From: Aliivibrio wodanis
GTDB lineage: Bacteria > Pseudomonadota > Gammaproteobacteria > Enterobacterales > Vibrionaceae
DNA length: 64,000 nt
NCBI GenBank assembly: GCA_000953695.1
Contig: LN554847.1
Location: forward strand, 499,801 to 563,800
Direction of reading: 5' to 3'
Shown one piece after another: positions 1-9,156 of the stretch (positions within the stretch are counted from its first letter, which is position 1; every line of letters starts with the position of its first letter). A program made the position numbers and the translations under genes. The notes beneath the pieces are model-generated. The model was not told the origin of the DNA. It did not search any database and was given only the letters and a program-made list of their open reading frames with translations.

Positions 1-449
1 TTTTCGTAACGCTTAAACTCACGATACGCTTTATCTTTATCAGCAACAGATTTAATCGTATTAGCTTGAGCTGATTTATAGATAGACTCCAGTTGCAAAG
101 CCACTTGTTCAGCTTCACTTAATGAGGCTTGTTTTCGGATGACTTCTGCTTTAAATGGAATATCATCAATTTTAAATAAAATATCACCAGCAGAAATAGG
201 TTGGTTAGGGATCACATTAACTTCAGTTACTTTACCTTTAACGCTAGGAACAATGGGGGTTGTCACATAAAATTGCCCACCAAATTGAGTAAAAGGGTGG
301 TTATAGTTCATTAATAAAACTAGTGTACCCACTAAAATAACCCCGCCAAGACCAGCGGTAGGAACTGTCCATTTGTTTAAAGGGATCTTAAAGATCTTAA
401 AAATTGCAATACATAACGCGGTATAAGTAAGAATAAGCAATAAATCCAT
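1..449 (-). CDS. HlyD/EmrA-type membrane fusion protein (YiaV-like), 3' part off window
   Basis: This is the N-terminal part of a periplasmic adaptor subunit; the reading frame stays open to the window edge. The start ATG at 449 overlaps the stop of the upstream DUF3302 gene by one base, so the two are co-translated. The visible residues show one N-terminal membrane segment (about residues 2-16, then 30-45), followed by a biotinyl/lipoyl-like strand segment with PIVPSVKGKVTEV and the start of a coiled coil. Such adaptors link an inner-membrane exporter to the outer membrane. The pairing with a DUF3302 protein is the E. coli yiaV-yiaW arrangement, where no transport substrate is established. 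Family confidence is high; the substrate is unknown. Confidence 0.85.
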   Translation of the reverse strand, partial: MDLLLILTYTALCIAIFKIFKIPLNKWTVPTAGLGGVILVGTLVLLMNYNHPFTQFGGQFYVTTPIVPSVKGKVTEVNVIPNQPISAGDILFKIDDIPFKAEVIRKQASLSEAEQVALQLESIYKSAQANTIKSVADKDKAYREFKRYE

Positions 450-829
450 TATACTTGCTCCTCTTGAGATGTTTGACTAGGTGGTGATTTTGCTTGGTTC
501 ACTTCTAGTTGAGACAGTTTTTCAGTTAGTAGCTCAACTTGATCGTTAAGATGGTTAACTCGAGTTTGTAGTTCTAATTGATTGTTTTCAATTTTATGAA
601 AGCCCCAGCCACGATCTTCACGCCATAATGTTGCCCAGATCCATAAGAATGGCCATAACACATGAAGCGTAAATAAACTAACCCAACCAGCAATGTGTAT
701 TGCATCTGAATGTGGGTGGTCACGCTTATGGGCAATTTCGTATGGAATATCATGAATAACAATAATTCCGTAAAAAATAACGAGAGCAACAAAAACTAAT
801 AACCCAAGAGCAAAATAATCTAAAAACAT
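449..829 (-). CDS. DUF3302 inner-membrane protein (YiaW-like)
   Basis: This small membrane protein has about 126 residues, with hydrophobic segments near its start (LDYFALGLLVFVALVIFYG) and in the middle (WVSLFTLHVLWPFLWIWATL), and a C-terminal coiled-coil stretch. That layout matches the DUF3302/YiaW family. A longer frame begins at 862, but the ATG at 829 has an AAGGA ribosome site at good spacing, so I prefer it. It is first in a two-gene operon with the HlyD-type adaptor and overlaps it by one base. It may be a small partner of the adaptor; this is inferred only from conserved pairing. Confidence 0.8.
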   Translation of the reverse strand: MFLDYFALGLLVFVALVIFYGIIVIHDIPYEIAHKRDHPHSDAIHIAGWVSLFTLHVLWPFLWIWATLWREDRGWGFHKIENNQLELQTRVNHLNDQVELLTEKLSQLEVNQAKSPPSQTSQEEQV

Positions 830-936
830 AAACGTATCCTTGTTTATTGAGAAATTTAACAAAATATATATCTATTAGTAACTTGAGTGTCGCATTGCTT
901 AGATGAATACGCAAGAAATAATCTAATTGGAAAATA

Positions 937-968
937 AAAAAGCCAACATGAATTCATGTTGGCTTAAA
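937..968 (-). terminator. Rho-independent terminator of the diguanylate cyclase gene
   Basis: A perfect palindrome (AGCCAACATGAATTCATGTT plus GGCT) is followed on the minus strand by a T-run. It lies just after the stop of the GGDEF gene at 999 and separates it from the DUF3302 operon. Confidence 0.8.
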
Positions 969-998
969 TTGTTATTTCATTTTTACTTATACATAATG

Positions 999-2231
999 TT
1001 AGAGGCTAACGCAGTTCCGCCCACCATCTTTAGCTCGGTAGAGTGCAGTATCTGAAGCTTTGATGACTTCTTGTGGTTTTTTAAATTCGGAATTGTCTGC
1101 AACCCCGATACTAATCGTCACGTTAACGACTTTAGTCATGTTGCTTTTACCACGATTTGCTTGTCCTTCTTTTTTATCTTTAGGGCGAGTAGAAGAATCG
1201 CGGATAATCAAGTCATAATTAGCAATATCTTCACGCAGCTCTTCTAAGTACTCAAGGCTTTGTTCTGCGGTTTTTCCTTTGAATAGAACGGTAAACTCTT
1301 CACCGCCATAACGATATACTTTAGCGTTCCCGCCTGTTTCTGCCATGATACTTGCAACTAATTTGAGTACGTCATCACCCGTATCATGCCCGTAGGTATC
1401 ATTAAATTTCTTAAAGTGGTCGACATCTAGCATAGCAATAGTGTAACGACGGCCTAAGTGTTTCATTTCTGACTCGAGTGCACGACGGCCGGGAATGCTA
1501 GTAAGTTGGTCGATAAAAGCCAATTCATGGCTTGCTGAAATAATATAATAAAGCAGTAAAAGCCCTGCGATTGAAAACATGGTACTTGAAATAAAATCAA
1601 CACTAAATAAAGCAAAAGTAAGTGATGAGTAGAGTAAGCAAGTATAAGAGGCTAAATCGGTGCTATTACTGCGTGTTAAAACAAAAATTGCAGAAAGCCC
1701 ACACATGACTATGCTGTAAAGGACGATAAGAATAGGTAAGGGTGATATTTCAGGGATAGCAAGGAGGTATGTTTCCCAAATGTGATTCATATCAGTCTCT
1801 GCAAAATGAGAGACAATGATCCAGCACCAGAAGAACATAAATAATAATATACCAACATACCCAGCACCATATTTTGAAAAAATACGACGCTCAGGGAAAA
1901 TAAAGGTCGCCATCATAGAGATCGGTAGTAGAAAAGCAATTAGCGTAAACTCAATACGTGTTGTCCCTTGAGATAATGGTACTTGCAATCGTTCTTGAAT
2001 GATCCAATAGGCAATTGCCATACTTATCGCTATCATACCAACTCGCCCTTGGTTAAAGGGCTGACTTAAAATCAATACAATTGACAGTACTATGTATGGT
2101 AAGATGTATGAGAATCCTTTATTTTCAGAGGATAGTTGGATAATGCCATCCATGCCTGTTATTACAGAAACAACGATAATGATCGGCAATAGCAGTTTTA
2201 GTGATGGGTGGCTCAGAAGGCTAAAAGACAT
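999..2231 (-). CDS. membrane diguanylate cyclase (GGDEF)
   Basis: The protein has 410 residues. About residues 1-235 form a multi-pass hydrophobic region with at least six membrane segments, probably a membrane-embedded sensor. The C-terminal GGDEF domain (about 240-408) has an intact active-site motif (RYGGEEF), the metal-binding aspartate in MLDVDHFKKFND and the SIGVA motif, so it should make cyclic-di-GMP from two GTP. An insert of about 35 residues rich in charged residues (around residues 335-365) interrupts the usual domain. No RxxD inhibitory site is seen at the usual place. It is divergent from a ComFB-like gene, whose family has been reported to bind cyclic dinucleotides. Confidence 0.93.
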   Translation of the reverse strand: MSFSLLSHPSLKLLLPIIIVVSVITGMDGIIQLSSENKGFSYILPYIVLSIVLILSQPFNQGRVGMIAISMAIAYWIIQERLQVPLSQGTTRIEFTLIAFLLPISMMATFIFPERRIFSKYGAGYVGILLFMFFWCWIIVSHFAETDMNHIWETYLLAIPEISPLPILIVLYSIVMCGLSAIFVLTRSNSTDLASYTCLLYSSLTFALFSVDFISSTMFSIAGLLLLYYIISASHELAFIDQLTSIPGRRALESEMKHLGRRYTIAMLDVDHFKKFNDTYGHDTGDDVLKLVASIMAETGGNAKVYRYGGEEFTVLFKGKTAEQSLEYLEELREDIANYDLIIRDSSTRPKDKKEGQANRGKSNMTKVVNVTISIGVADNSEFKKPQEVIKASDTALYRAKDGGRNCVSL

Positions 2232-2379
2232 TGTTTTTTAACTAATCCTAATAAATCTAAAAAAAGAAAGAGTATGTCACTGAATGAGCAGGACAAGCTG
2301 TTATTCTATCAATAACTTTGTTCTATGCATATGGTATCAGCGGTACTTAATCGAATTAACAACAAGTAAAGGTATCTCT

Positions 2380-2741
2380 ATGGAGTCAAACATTCATAAT
2401 TATATGGAAGTTCTGGTTGGAAAGCGTTTTATTGAGCTAGATTTTCATCAAATCTATACGCTTGATCAAATTACAGACATGAAGTGTATTGCTTTGAATC
2501 AACTTCCTACACTTTATATCCGTTATAGCTTAGATATGTTAGCGGGAACGCCGCAGAAAAAAATTATACAATATAACAATATGGTAGCAGCGGCTGTTGA
2601 AAATGCAGAAAAATGGTCCTTAATGATAGAAGACAACGTAATGATGATTTTGAAGATATTGTTGTATACGTGCCTAAAGACCGTTTTGAATTAGAAGATG
2701 AGGAAGTCCCGTTTTCTGGTGATCTGAAAATGGATTTATAG
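2380..2741 (+). pseudogene. ComFB-family protein, frameshifted
   Basis: From the ATG at 2380 (ribosome site AAAGG, spacing 7) the frame encodes IHNYMEVLVGKRF, then TDMKCIALNQLPTLYIRY, the pattern of the late-competence ComFB family. After NAEK near 2610 the frame diverges and ends at 2694 in unconvincing sequence. The -1 frame carries a protein-like acidic tail (NDRRQRNDDFEDIVVYVPKD, then FELEDEE, ending KMDL) and stops at 2741. One extra A in the run of five at 2608-2612 would join the frames into a protein of about 120 residues. ComFB proteins have been reported as cyclic-di-nucleotide receptors. This copy may be broken, misread, or expressed by slippage. Confidence 0.7.
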
Positions 2742-2792
2742 AGATGAATCACAAATCCTAATTATAGTTGATTCATGTAAACGGTTTAAAAT

Positions 2793-2827
2793 GAAAAAGC
2801 CCAGTACATTCTCTACTGGGCTTTAAT
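2793..2827. terminator. bidirectional terminator between comFB-like gene and rnb
   Basis: The inverted repeat GCCCAGTA/TACTGGGC has a 7-base loop, with A-rich sequence before it and T-rich sequence after it. It lies between two converging genes and can serve both. Confidence 0.8.
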
Positions 2828-2851
2828 ATTTAGTGAGCAAGTGTTGTGGTA

Positions 2852-4912
2852 TTAATCACTTTTTTCTTCTGTGTTAATTGAGATTTCAGCATCAATTATT
2901 TCAACTTCAAGATTAACATCTTCTTCAGCTTCTACATTGATTAAAGCAGGGAAGGCTTGTAATGGTTTTGCTACCATATTACGTGTGTCTTCCTTCACTT
3001 CAGCTAAAATAACAGTAAGTTGGTCACCCAATTTAAATGTTTCATGCTTATCAATTGAAATAGAGCCCTGCTCCGCACTACATTCGATACGTTCTTTATT
3101 ATCGACAATTAAAGAACCTGGAATAAATGCTGCTGCCCCATTTTCAATTAAACGAACGCGCATACCTGCACGATTAATATCAAAAATTTCAGCCGTAAAT
3201 TCAGTCCCTTTTTCTACTTCAGATATCAGCGTTCGGCAGTATAACCAATCACTTACATTACGTTCAGCCATGCGATGGTAACGACGGCTTAATGCCAATT
3301 CTTCACCAACAATATCATCAGGGCGCTGTACTGGTTCTTTACCAAGAATATGCGCTTTCAGCATACGATGGTTAATCATATCGCTGTATTTACGGATAGG
3401 AGACGTCCATGTTGCGTAAATATCTAAACCCATTGCGTAATGTGGTAGTGGTACGTTACCTGTTTCGCTGTACGTTTGAAACTTACGGATGCGAGCATCG
3501 AGATATGAAGTCGGCTGAGTTCCAAGAAGACGACGCAGTTCGCTAAAACCTTCTAGCGTTGCTATATGCTCTTCTGTGAACTCAGCGTTATCTAATTGAT
3601 TTACAATTTCAACCACGTCTTTTAATTTATCTGACTTAATACCAGCGTGAGAGTTAAATACCCCCATGTTAAAGGTATTACGCAGCGTTTTCCCTGCACA
3701 GATATTTGCCGTAACCATTGCTTCTTCAACTAGCTTGTTTGCTGTACGGCGCATATCTGCGTGAATAGCAACAACGTCATTTTCTTCGTCTAATTCAAAG
3801 CGATAATCAGGACGGTCTGGGAAGATCACTGCATGAGTTTGACGCCATAAGGTGCGTGCTTGTGCAAATTCGTGCAGCTCAGTAACCACTTGAGCGATCG
3901 TTTCTGTTGGCTGCCACTTATCACACGAGCCTATTTCTAAGAAATCAGATACATTGTCATAAGCTAAACGTGCGTGAGATTTCATTGTTGCAGCAAAGAA
4001 ATTGATAGACTCTTCATTAATAGTGCCATCAGTAGCTACTTTTACTATACAACAAATCGCTGGACGTTCTTCGTTTTCGATAAGTGAACATAATTGATCG
4101 CTTAAATCACGAGGCAACATTGGAATATTGCGACCTGGCAAGTAAATAGTATAGCCACGTTTACGAGCGACTTGATCCATGCTGTCATCTGGTGTGATGT
4201 AAGCGGTTGGATCTGCTATCGCAATCGTTAATTCAAAAGAACCGTCTTCTTGTTTTTTAATGTATAGGGCATCATCCATGTCTTTGGTTGATTCACCATC
4301 AATTGTAACGAAAGGCGTTTCTGTCATATCTATACGAACTAGATCTGCGTCGTCTTTAATTTCCCAGTTATCTATGCCTTCAGGCTCAGAGTTTGGTAAA
4401 TCGTTTTGAGCAAGTGTTACCCACCATGGGGCGATCTTGTCATCGCTGTCAGTGATCTTATGAGTAACTTCACATAGAAAGCTTTGATCACCTTTTAATG
4501 GATGTTGAGTTAATTCAGCAACAACCCAATCACCTTCTTGTAAGGTTTCTGGATTTACACCTTTACGAGCTTTTGCTTTGATGGCATTTTTCAAGCTTGG
4601 ATGATCAGGCATTACTTGCAAGCGTTTTTTGAACATTTGAATGCGGCCAATGAATCGAGTGATTGATTGTTCAACCAATTGTTCTGGCTCGGCTTGGGCT
4701 TTATCATTTTCAGTGCGGATTAACGCCACTACTTTATCACCATGCATCACTTTCTTCATTTGTGCTGGTGGAATAAAAATACTTTTCTTTTTATCGTCGG
4801 ACTCTAAAAAACCAAAACCACGGTCAGTTGCTTTTACTGTCCCTTCTTTTTTAGGGAGTTTTTCTTGTATCTGCTGCTTTAATTGAGCAAGTAGTGGGTT
4901 ATCTTGAAACAT
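2852..4912 (-). CDS. rnb: exoribonuclease II (RNase II)
   Basis: This 686-residue 3'-5' exoribonuclease degrades single-stranded RNA processively. N-terminal cold-shock-like domains begin with [19 protein letters not shown]. The RNB catalytic domain carries the acidic motif [15 protein letters not shown], whose aspartates bind the metal, and a C-terminal S1 domain lies around residues 560-645. The family member in E. coli has about 644 residues; here an acidic tail of some 40 residues (rich in E and D) extends beyond S1. The start ATG is preceded by AAGG. It stands alone on the minus strand, back to back with deaD, another RNA-metabolism gene. Confidence 0.96.
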   Translation of the reverse strand: MFQDNPLLAQLKQQIQEKLPKKEGTVKATDRGFGFLESDDKKKSIFIPPAQMKKVMHGDKVVALIRTENDKAQAEPEQLVEQSITRFIGRIQMFKKRLQVMPDHPSLKNAIKAKARKGVNPETLQEGDWVVAELTQHPLKGDQSFLCEVTHKITDSDDKIAPWWVTLAQNDLPNSEPEGIDNWEIKDDADLVRIDMTETPFVTIDGESTKDMDDALYIKKQEDGSFELTIAIADPTAYITPDDSMDQVARKRGYTIYLPGRNIPMLPRDLSDQLCSLIENEERPAICCIVKVATDGTINEESINFFAATMKSHARLAYDNVSDFLEIGSCDKWQPTETIAQVVTELHEFAQARTLWRQTHAVIFPDRPDYRFELDEENDVVAIHADMRRTANKLVEEAMVTANICAGKTLRNTFNMGVFNSHAGIKSDKLKDVVEIVNQLDNAEFTEEHIATLEGFSELRRLLGTQPTSYLDARIRKFQTYSETGNVPLPHYAMGLDIYATWTSPIRKYSDMINHRMLKAHILGKEPVQRPDDIVGEELALSRRYHRMAERNVSDWLYCRTLISEVEKGTEFTAEIFDINRAGMRVRLIENGAAAFIPGSLIVDNKERIECSAEQGSISIDKHETFKLGDQLTVILAEVKEDTRNMVAKPLQAFPALINVEAEEDVNLEVEIIDAEISINTEEKSD

Positions 4913-5238
4913 AAGCCTTCATACATAGTAAGGGAAATAACACGTTAACTTTACTATTGCCCTGAATTGATTACTACAAAAGTCCGATGAAATATGGAAA
5001 AAACCGTGCGTAACGTACAAAAAACTACCAAAAATAAGAAAATAGGGTTAATTTTGTGAAGTTGCTCAATTTTTTCTGGTAATTCTTAACGTATTAAGGC
5101 ATTATCCGCGCCCTGAGTTAATCATCTTCTATATTTTAAATGAAGTTGATAAACCGTCCTGTCCCGAGTGCTTGTGTGTGTGTATGGAACTTGCTGAGCA
5201 AATGGGACCGTTTTTATATGTTAATTATTGGGATCCCA
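4913..5238 (+). promoter_or_regulatory. rnb-deaD divergent intergenic region with probable long deaD leader
   Basis: This gap of 326 bases separates the divergent rnb and deaD genes and must hold both promoters. An open frame runs upstream of the deaD start from 5140, but its N-terminal residues do not fit the helicase family. Long 5' leaders are known for cold-shock helicase mRNAs in enterobacteria, which makes a regulatory leader plausible. I could not place a convincing -35/-10 pair. Confidence 0.4.
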
Positions 5239-7170
5239 ATGTCAGAAACTATTACTGAATTCCGCCAACTGGCTTTAGACGAAACTATCTTATCTGCACT
5301 TGACGAAATGGGCTTTATTGCACCTACGCCAATTCAAGCTGAGTCTATTCCTCTTTTGTTAGCTGGTCGTGATGCACTTGGTAAAGCTCAAACAGGTACT
5401 GGTAAAACAGCTGCTTTCTCTTTGCCTCTTTTAAACAAAATTAACCTTAAGCAACATAACCCACAAGCAATCATCATGGCTCCAACGCGTGAACTTGCTA
5501 TTCAGGTTGCTGCTGAAGTTAAGAACCTTGGTCGTAACATCAAGGGACTTAAAGTTTTAGAGATCTACGGTGGTGCTTCTATCGTTGATCAAATGCGTGC
5601 TCTAAGCCGCGGTGCTCATATCATCGTTGGTACACCTGGCCGTGTTAAAGATTTACTTAACCGTGACCGTTTAAACCTAAGCGAAGTTCATACGTTCATC
5701 CTTGATGAAGCTGATGAAATGCTAAAAATGGGTTTTGTTGATGATGTAACTTGGATTCTTGAAAAAGCACCAGATACAGCTCAACGTATCCTATTTTCTG
5801 CAACTATGCCTCCAATGGTTAAGACTATTGTTGACCGTTACCTACGTGATCCTGCTCGTGTTGATGTTGCTGGTTCTAACCACACCGTTGACAAAGTAGC
5901 ACAGAACTTCTGGATCGTTAAAGGCGTAGAGAAAGACGAAGCAATGTCTCGTCTTCTTGAAACTGAAGAAACTGACGCGTCAATCGTATTCGTACGTACT
6001 CGCCAAGATACAGAGCGCCTAGCTGATTGGTTATCTGCTCGTGGCTTTAAAGCTGCTGCACTTCACGGTGATATTCCTCAGTCTCTACGTGAGCGTACTG
6101 TTGACCATATCAAACGTGGCGTTATCGATATTCTAGTTGCAACTGATGTTGTTGCTCGTGGTCTTGATGTTCCTCGTATTACACACGTATTTAACTACGA
6201 CATCCCATTCGATGTTGAGTCTTACATCCACCGTATCGGTCGTACAGGTCGTGCTGGACGTAAAGGTAAAGCGATTCTTTTAGTTCGTACAAACCAAATT
6301 CGTATGCTTCGTACAATTGAACGTGTAACTAAATCGTCTATGGAAGAGATTGAACTTCCACATCGCGATCAAGTTGCAGAAGCTCGTCTAGCGGTTCTTG
6401 GTGCTGAATTAGCAGCAGACAAAGAATTCGTTGCACTAGAAGCATTCTCTGACTTAATTACTAAGCTTCAAGAGACTCTAGAAGTTGATGCCGCGACAAT
6501 CGCAGCAATGCTTCTTAAGCGTCAACAAGGTAAGCGTCCTTTATTCTATAAAGGTCCAGATCCAATGATCGCAGCAATGGAACGTGCTAAACGTCGTCCA
6601 GAGCGTAGTGATCGTGGTGATCGTCCAGAGCGTGGTGATCGTCGTGACCGTCCAGAACGTGGTGAGCGTCGTCAGTATAACAATGCTGATTTCGATACAT
6701 ACCAACTAGAAGTAGGTCGTGAGCAAGGCGTTCAAGTTAAAGATATCGTAGGTGCTCTAGCTAACGAACTTGGTTTTACTAAAGGTGCTATCGGTGCAAT
6801 TAAACTTGCTCCTGGTCACACATATGTACAGTTACCTAAGAAAATGTCTGCAGACGTTGCAAGCAAACTTAAGCAACTACGTATTCGTCAAAACGAAGTG
6901 AAAGCGGTTGTTGTTGAAGGTGTTGACCTAACAATTGATCGTCGTCCTCGTACTGGCGGTGGTGCTGGTCGTGATGAAAATCGTGGCGGCAACGGCAACA
7001 GCCGTGGTGGTTACCGTGGTAACCGTGAAGGCGGTGCTGGTGCTGGTGCAGGTCGTGGTGGCGAACGTCGTTTTGACCGCAACAAAGGTGGTGATCACCG
7101 TGGCAGTCACCGTGGCGAGCGTGCTCCAGGCGCAAGCCGTGCTCCACGCACACCTCGTAACGAAGACTAA
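5239..7170 (+). CDS. deaD: DEAD-box ATP-dependent RNA helicase DeaD (CsdA)
   Basis: This helicase unwinds structured RNA in ribosome assembly and mRNA decay, especially in the cold. From the ATG at 5239 the protein has 643 residues and all helicase motifs in order: the Q motif (GFIAPTPIQ), Walker A (AQTGTGKT), PTRELAIQ, DEAD (LDEADEML), SAT, ATDVVARGLDVPR and HRIGRTGRAGR. A DbpA-type RNA-binding domain follows at about residues 490-565. The tail, from about 570, is rich in glycine and arginine and would bind RNA. An upstream in-frame start at 5140 would add 33 residues foreign to the family, so I reject it. The gene has few rare-looking codons, as expected for high expression. Confidence 0.96.
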   Translation: MSETITEFRQLALDETILSALDEMGFIAPTPIQAESIPLLLAGRDALGKAQTGTGKTAAFSLPLLNKINLKQHNPQAIIMAPTRELAIQVAAEVKNLGRNIKGLKVLEIYGGASIVDQMRALSRGAHIIVGTPGRVKDLLNRDRLNLSEVHTFILDEADEMLKMGFVDDVTWILEKAPDTAQRILFSATMPPMVKTIVDRYLRDPARVDVAGSNHTVDKVAQNFWIVKGVEKDEAMSRLLETEETDASIVFVRTRQDTERLADWLSARGFKAAALHGDIPQSLRERTVDHIKRGVIDILVATDVVARGLDVPRITHVFNYDIPFDVESYIHRIGRTGRAGRKGKAILLVRTNQIRMLRTIERVTKSSMEEIELPHRDQVAEARLAVLGAELAADKEFVALEAFSDLITKLQETLEVDAATIAAMLLKRQQGKRPLFYKGPDPMIAAMERAKRRPERSDRGDRPERGDRRDRPERGERRQYNNADFDTYQLEVGREQGVQVKDIVGALANELGFTKGAIGAIKLAPGHTYVQLPKKMSADVASKLKQLRIRQNEVKAVVVEGVDLTIDRRPRTGGGAGRDENRGGNGNSRGGYRGNREGGAGAGAGRGGERRFDRNKGGDHRGSHRGERAPGASRAPRTPRNED

Positions 7171-7191
7171 TCAATAGATTATTGATAATAA

Positions 7192-7220
7192 AAACCGAGC
7201 TCAAGTAGCTCGGTTTTTTT
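7192..7220 (+). terminator. Rho-independent terminator of deaD
   Basis: CCGAGCT and AGCTCGG pair around a 5-base loop, followed by seven T residues, 20 bases after the deaD stop. Confidence 0.9.
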
Positions 7221-7443
7221 ATGCCTGTTATTTCAGTTGCTTTAATACCAATGTAATATCAATTTCACTAACAATCTGACTATTGTTTAGAATATAGTGT
7301 AGAAAAATTATTAGCGTAAATATAATTATCATTGACTTAAAATAGTTGTTTTCGTTTTTATAAAATGATGGTATTTTCTCAAAATCAGTAATGCTTAAGT
7401 AGGGTTACTGAGAAGTTACTAATTTTTGTTAATGGAAAACAAA

Positions 7444-7965
7444 ATGGATAATCAAATTCGATTACGTGCTCTTGAGCAAACTGACCTTCGTTTTATTCAT
7501 CAATTAAATAACAATCGTTCTATTATGTCTTATTGGTTTGAAGAACCTTATGAGTCTTATTATGAGCTAGAAGATTTGTTCCGTAAGCACATTCATGATA
7601 ATACCGAGCGGCGATTTATTGCTGAGAATGAAGGACAACAATCTATTGGGCTTGTAGAGTTAGTTGAAATAAATTCAATTCATCGTAATGCCGAGTTTCA
7701 AATTATTATTGCACCAGATTTTCAAGGCTATGGTTATGCAAGGAGTTTAATTCACAAAGCGCTTAATTATGCATTTACTATTTTAAATCTTCATAAAGTG
7801 TATTTACATGTAGCAGTAAATAACGAGAAAGCTATTTATTTATATGAAACATGCGGTTTTATGGAAGAAGGACACTTGGTGAAAGAGATCTTTGTAAATG
7901 GAGAATATAGCGATGTTAAACGTATGTATATTATTCAAAATACATATCTTGAAAAGAAAAGATAA
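7444..7965 (+). CDS. speG: spermidine N1-acetyltransferase SpeG
   Basis: This GNAT-fold enzyme of 173 residues acetylates spermidine or spermine with acetyl-CoA and so controls polyamine levels. It shows the SpeG features [29 protein letters not shown] near the N-terminus, the [10 protein letters not shown] strand and the acetyl-CoA loop [12 protein letters not shown]. The order and length match Vibrio SpeG closely. I chose the ATG at 7444, preceded by GGA, because upstream codons at 7426 add only six residues without family support. It is a single-gene unit with a hairpin after it. Confidence 0.92.
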   Translation: MDNQIRLRALEQTDLRFIHQLNNNRSIMSYWFEEPYESYYELEDLFRKHIHDNTERRFIAENEGQQSIGLVELVEINSIHRNAEFQIIIAPDFQGYGYARSLIHKALNYAFTILNLHKVYLHVAVNNEKAIYLYETCGFMEEGHLVKEIFVNGEYSDVKRMYIIQNTYLEKKR

Positions 7966-7988
7966 ATAACAAAATCAATAAATAAAAA

Positions 7989-8030
7989 ATCTGAGAACTG
8001 ATTACCGTTGTATAGTAATCGGTTCTTATT
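7989..8030 (+). terminator. probable terminator of speG
   Basis: GAACTGATTAC (7995-8005) pairs with GTAATCGGTTC (8015-8025), with one G-T wobble pair. Only a short, broken T-run follows. Confidence 0.5.
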
Positions 8031-8104
8031 CCAATACCAGCAAGTTCATATATTAACCATGCTGAAAGATAGAGTGAATATTGTCTTTTTGTTGGTATTG
8101 ATTC

Positions 8105-9156
8105 CTAGATCCCAAGAATAACCGACACACTTTGGTATAGATTAGAGAGTCAGTTGCCTATAAGCTTCAAGCTCTCACACAATCAACTAAGGTAACCACA
8201 TGGGACACCAATATAAGCAACTGACACTAAGTGAAAGATACCAGATTGAAGCTTGGAATACACATAGTATTTCTGCTCGGGAAATAGGACAAAAATTAAA
8301 ACGGAGCAATGGCTCCATTTCAAGGGAATTACGACGCTGTCCTGTTGGAAGTTATTCTGCCGAGCAAGCGCATAAACATGCTTTTCAAAAAAGAACACTT
8401 TCAATTAAGCACACAAAGTGTGGCCAAAAGAATAAGAAAATAATTCAAATATACCTACAACTTGGTTGGAGCCCAGAGCAAATATCTGGACGAATGCATA
8501 AAGAAAAAATAGAAAATACAATATGTTGCAGTACTATTTACAATGTAGTTAAAAGAGAGCATTGGCAAAGAATGCTTGCTCGAAAAGGTAAAAAATACAA
8601 ACAGCGTAAAGGTGTAGAAGCTGGAGCAAGACTAATTCCCAACCGCGCTGATATCTCTCTCCGGCCTGCTATTGTTGACGATAACTCAGAAATTGGCCAC
8701 TGGGAAGGTGATACTGTTTATGGTCAAGATGGGTATTTAGTCACTATGGTAGAGCGAGTATCTAAGCTATTAGTTACTTGCAAAGTACGTAGCAAGTCTA
8801 AAAAAGCAGTCACTCGTGGGATAAATCGCATGATGAAGCCCTTTAAAGAACTTTGCAAAACAATCACATTTGATAATGGCGGAGAGTTTGCGGGTCATGC
8901 TAAGATAGCTAAGCATCTGAACTGTGACATTTATTTTGCTAAACCTTACCATTCCTGGCAACGAGGTTTGAATGAAAATACCAATGGTTTACTAAGGCGT
9001 TTTTTCCCAAAGGGAATGGCCATTGGAGAACTTGCTGCAAAAGAGGTTAAACAGGCAGAGTTTTTGATTAATTCGAGACCTAGAAAGGCATTAAATTTTC
9101 TGAGTCCGAGTGAGTTTTTAAGCGGTAAGCGTGTGTCGGTTATTGTTACGATCTAG
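8105..9156 (+). mobile_element. complete IS30-family insertion sequence
   Basis: The element is 1052 bases long and is bounded by 26-base imperfect inverted repeats at 8105-8130 and 9131-9156: both read CTAGATC, two variable bases, AA, one variable base, then AATAACCGACACAC (23 of 26 identical). It holds one transposase gene. I see no clear 2-3 base target duplication (TTC on the left, CAT on the right), which may mean later change or a second recombination. It lies between speG and a GGDEF-EAL gene and supplies the end of the latter. Confidence 0.9.
8200..9156 (+). CDS. IS30-family transposase
   Basis: The protein has 318 residues, normal for IS30. An N-terminal helix-turn-helix (LTLSERYQIEAW, SAREIGQKLKRSNGSISREL) binds the inverted repeats, and the retroviral-integrase-like core has the three acidic residues of the DDE site in HWEGDTVYG, TFDNGGEF and GLNENTNGLLRR. 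All appear intact, so the element may still move. The stop codon TAG is the last three bases of the element. AAGG precedes the ATG. Confidence 0.95.
   Translation: MGHQYKQLTLSERYQIEAWNTHSISAREIGQKLKRSNGSISRELRRCPVGSYSAEQAHKHAFQKRTLSIKHTKCGQKNKKIIQIYLQLGWSPEQISGRMHKEKIENTICCSTIYNVVKREHWQRMLARKGKKYKQRKGVEAGARLIPNRADISLRPAIVDDNSEIGHWEGDTVYGQDGYLVTMVERVSKLLVTCKVRSKSKKAVTRGINRMMKPFKELCKTITFDNGGEFAGHAKIAKHLNCDIYFAKPYHSWQRGLNENTNGLLRRFFPKGMAIGELAAKEVKQAEFLINSRPRKALNFLSPSEFLSGKRVSVIVTI

Noticed and set aside
6869..7204. Histidine-rich and threonine-rich frames on the minus strand over the deaD tail
   Set aside because: They are mirror frames of the glycine- and arginine-rich tail of deaD and have no ribosome sites.
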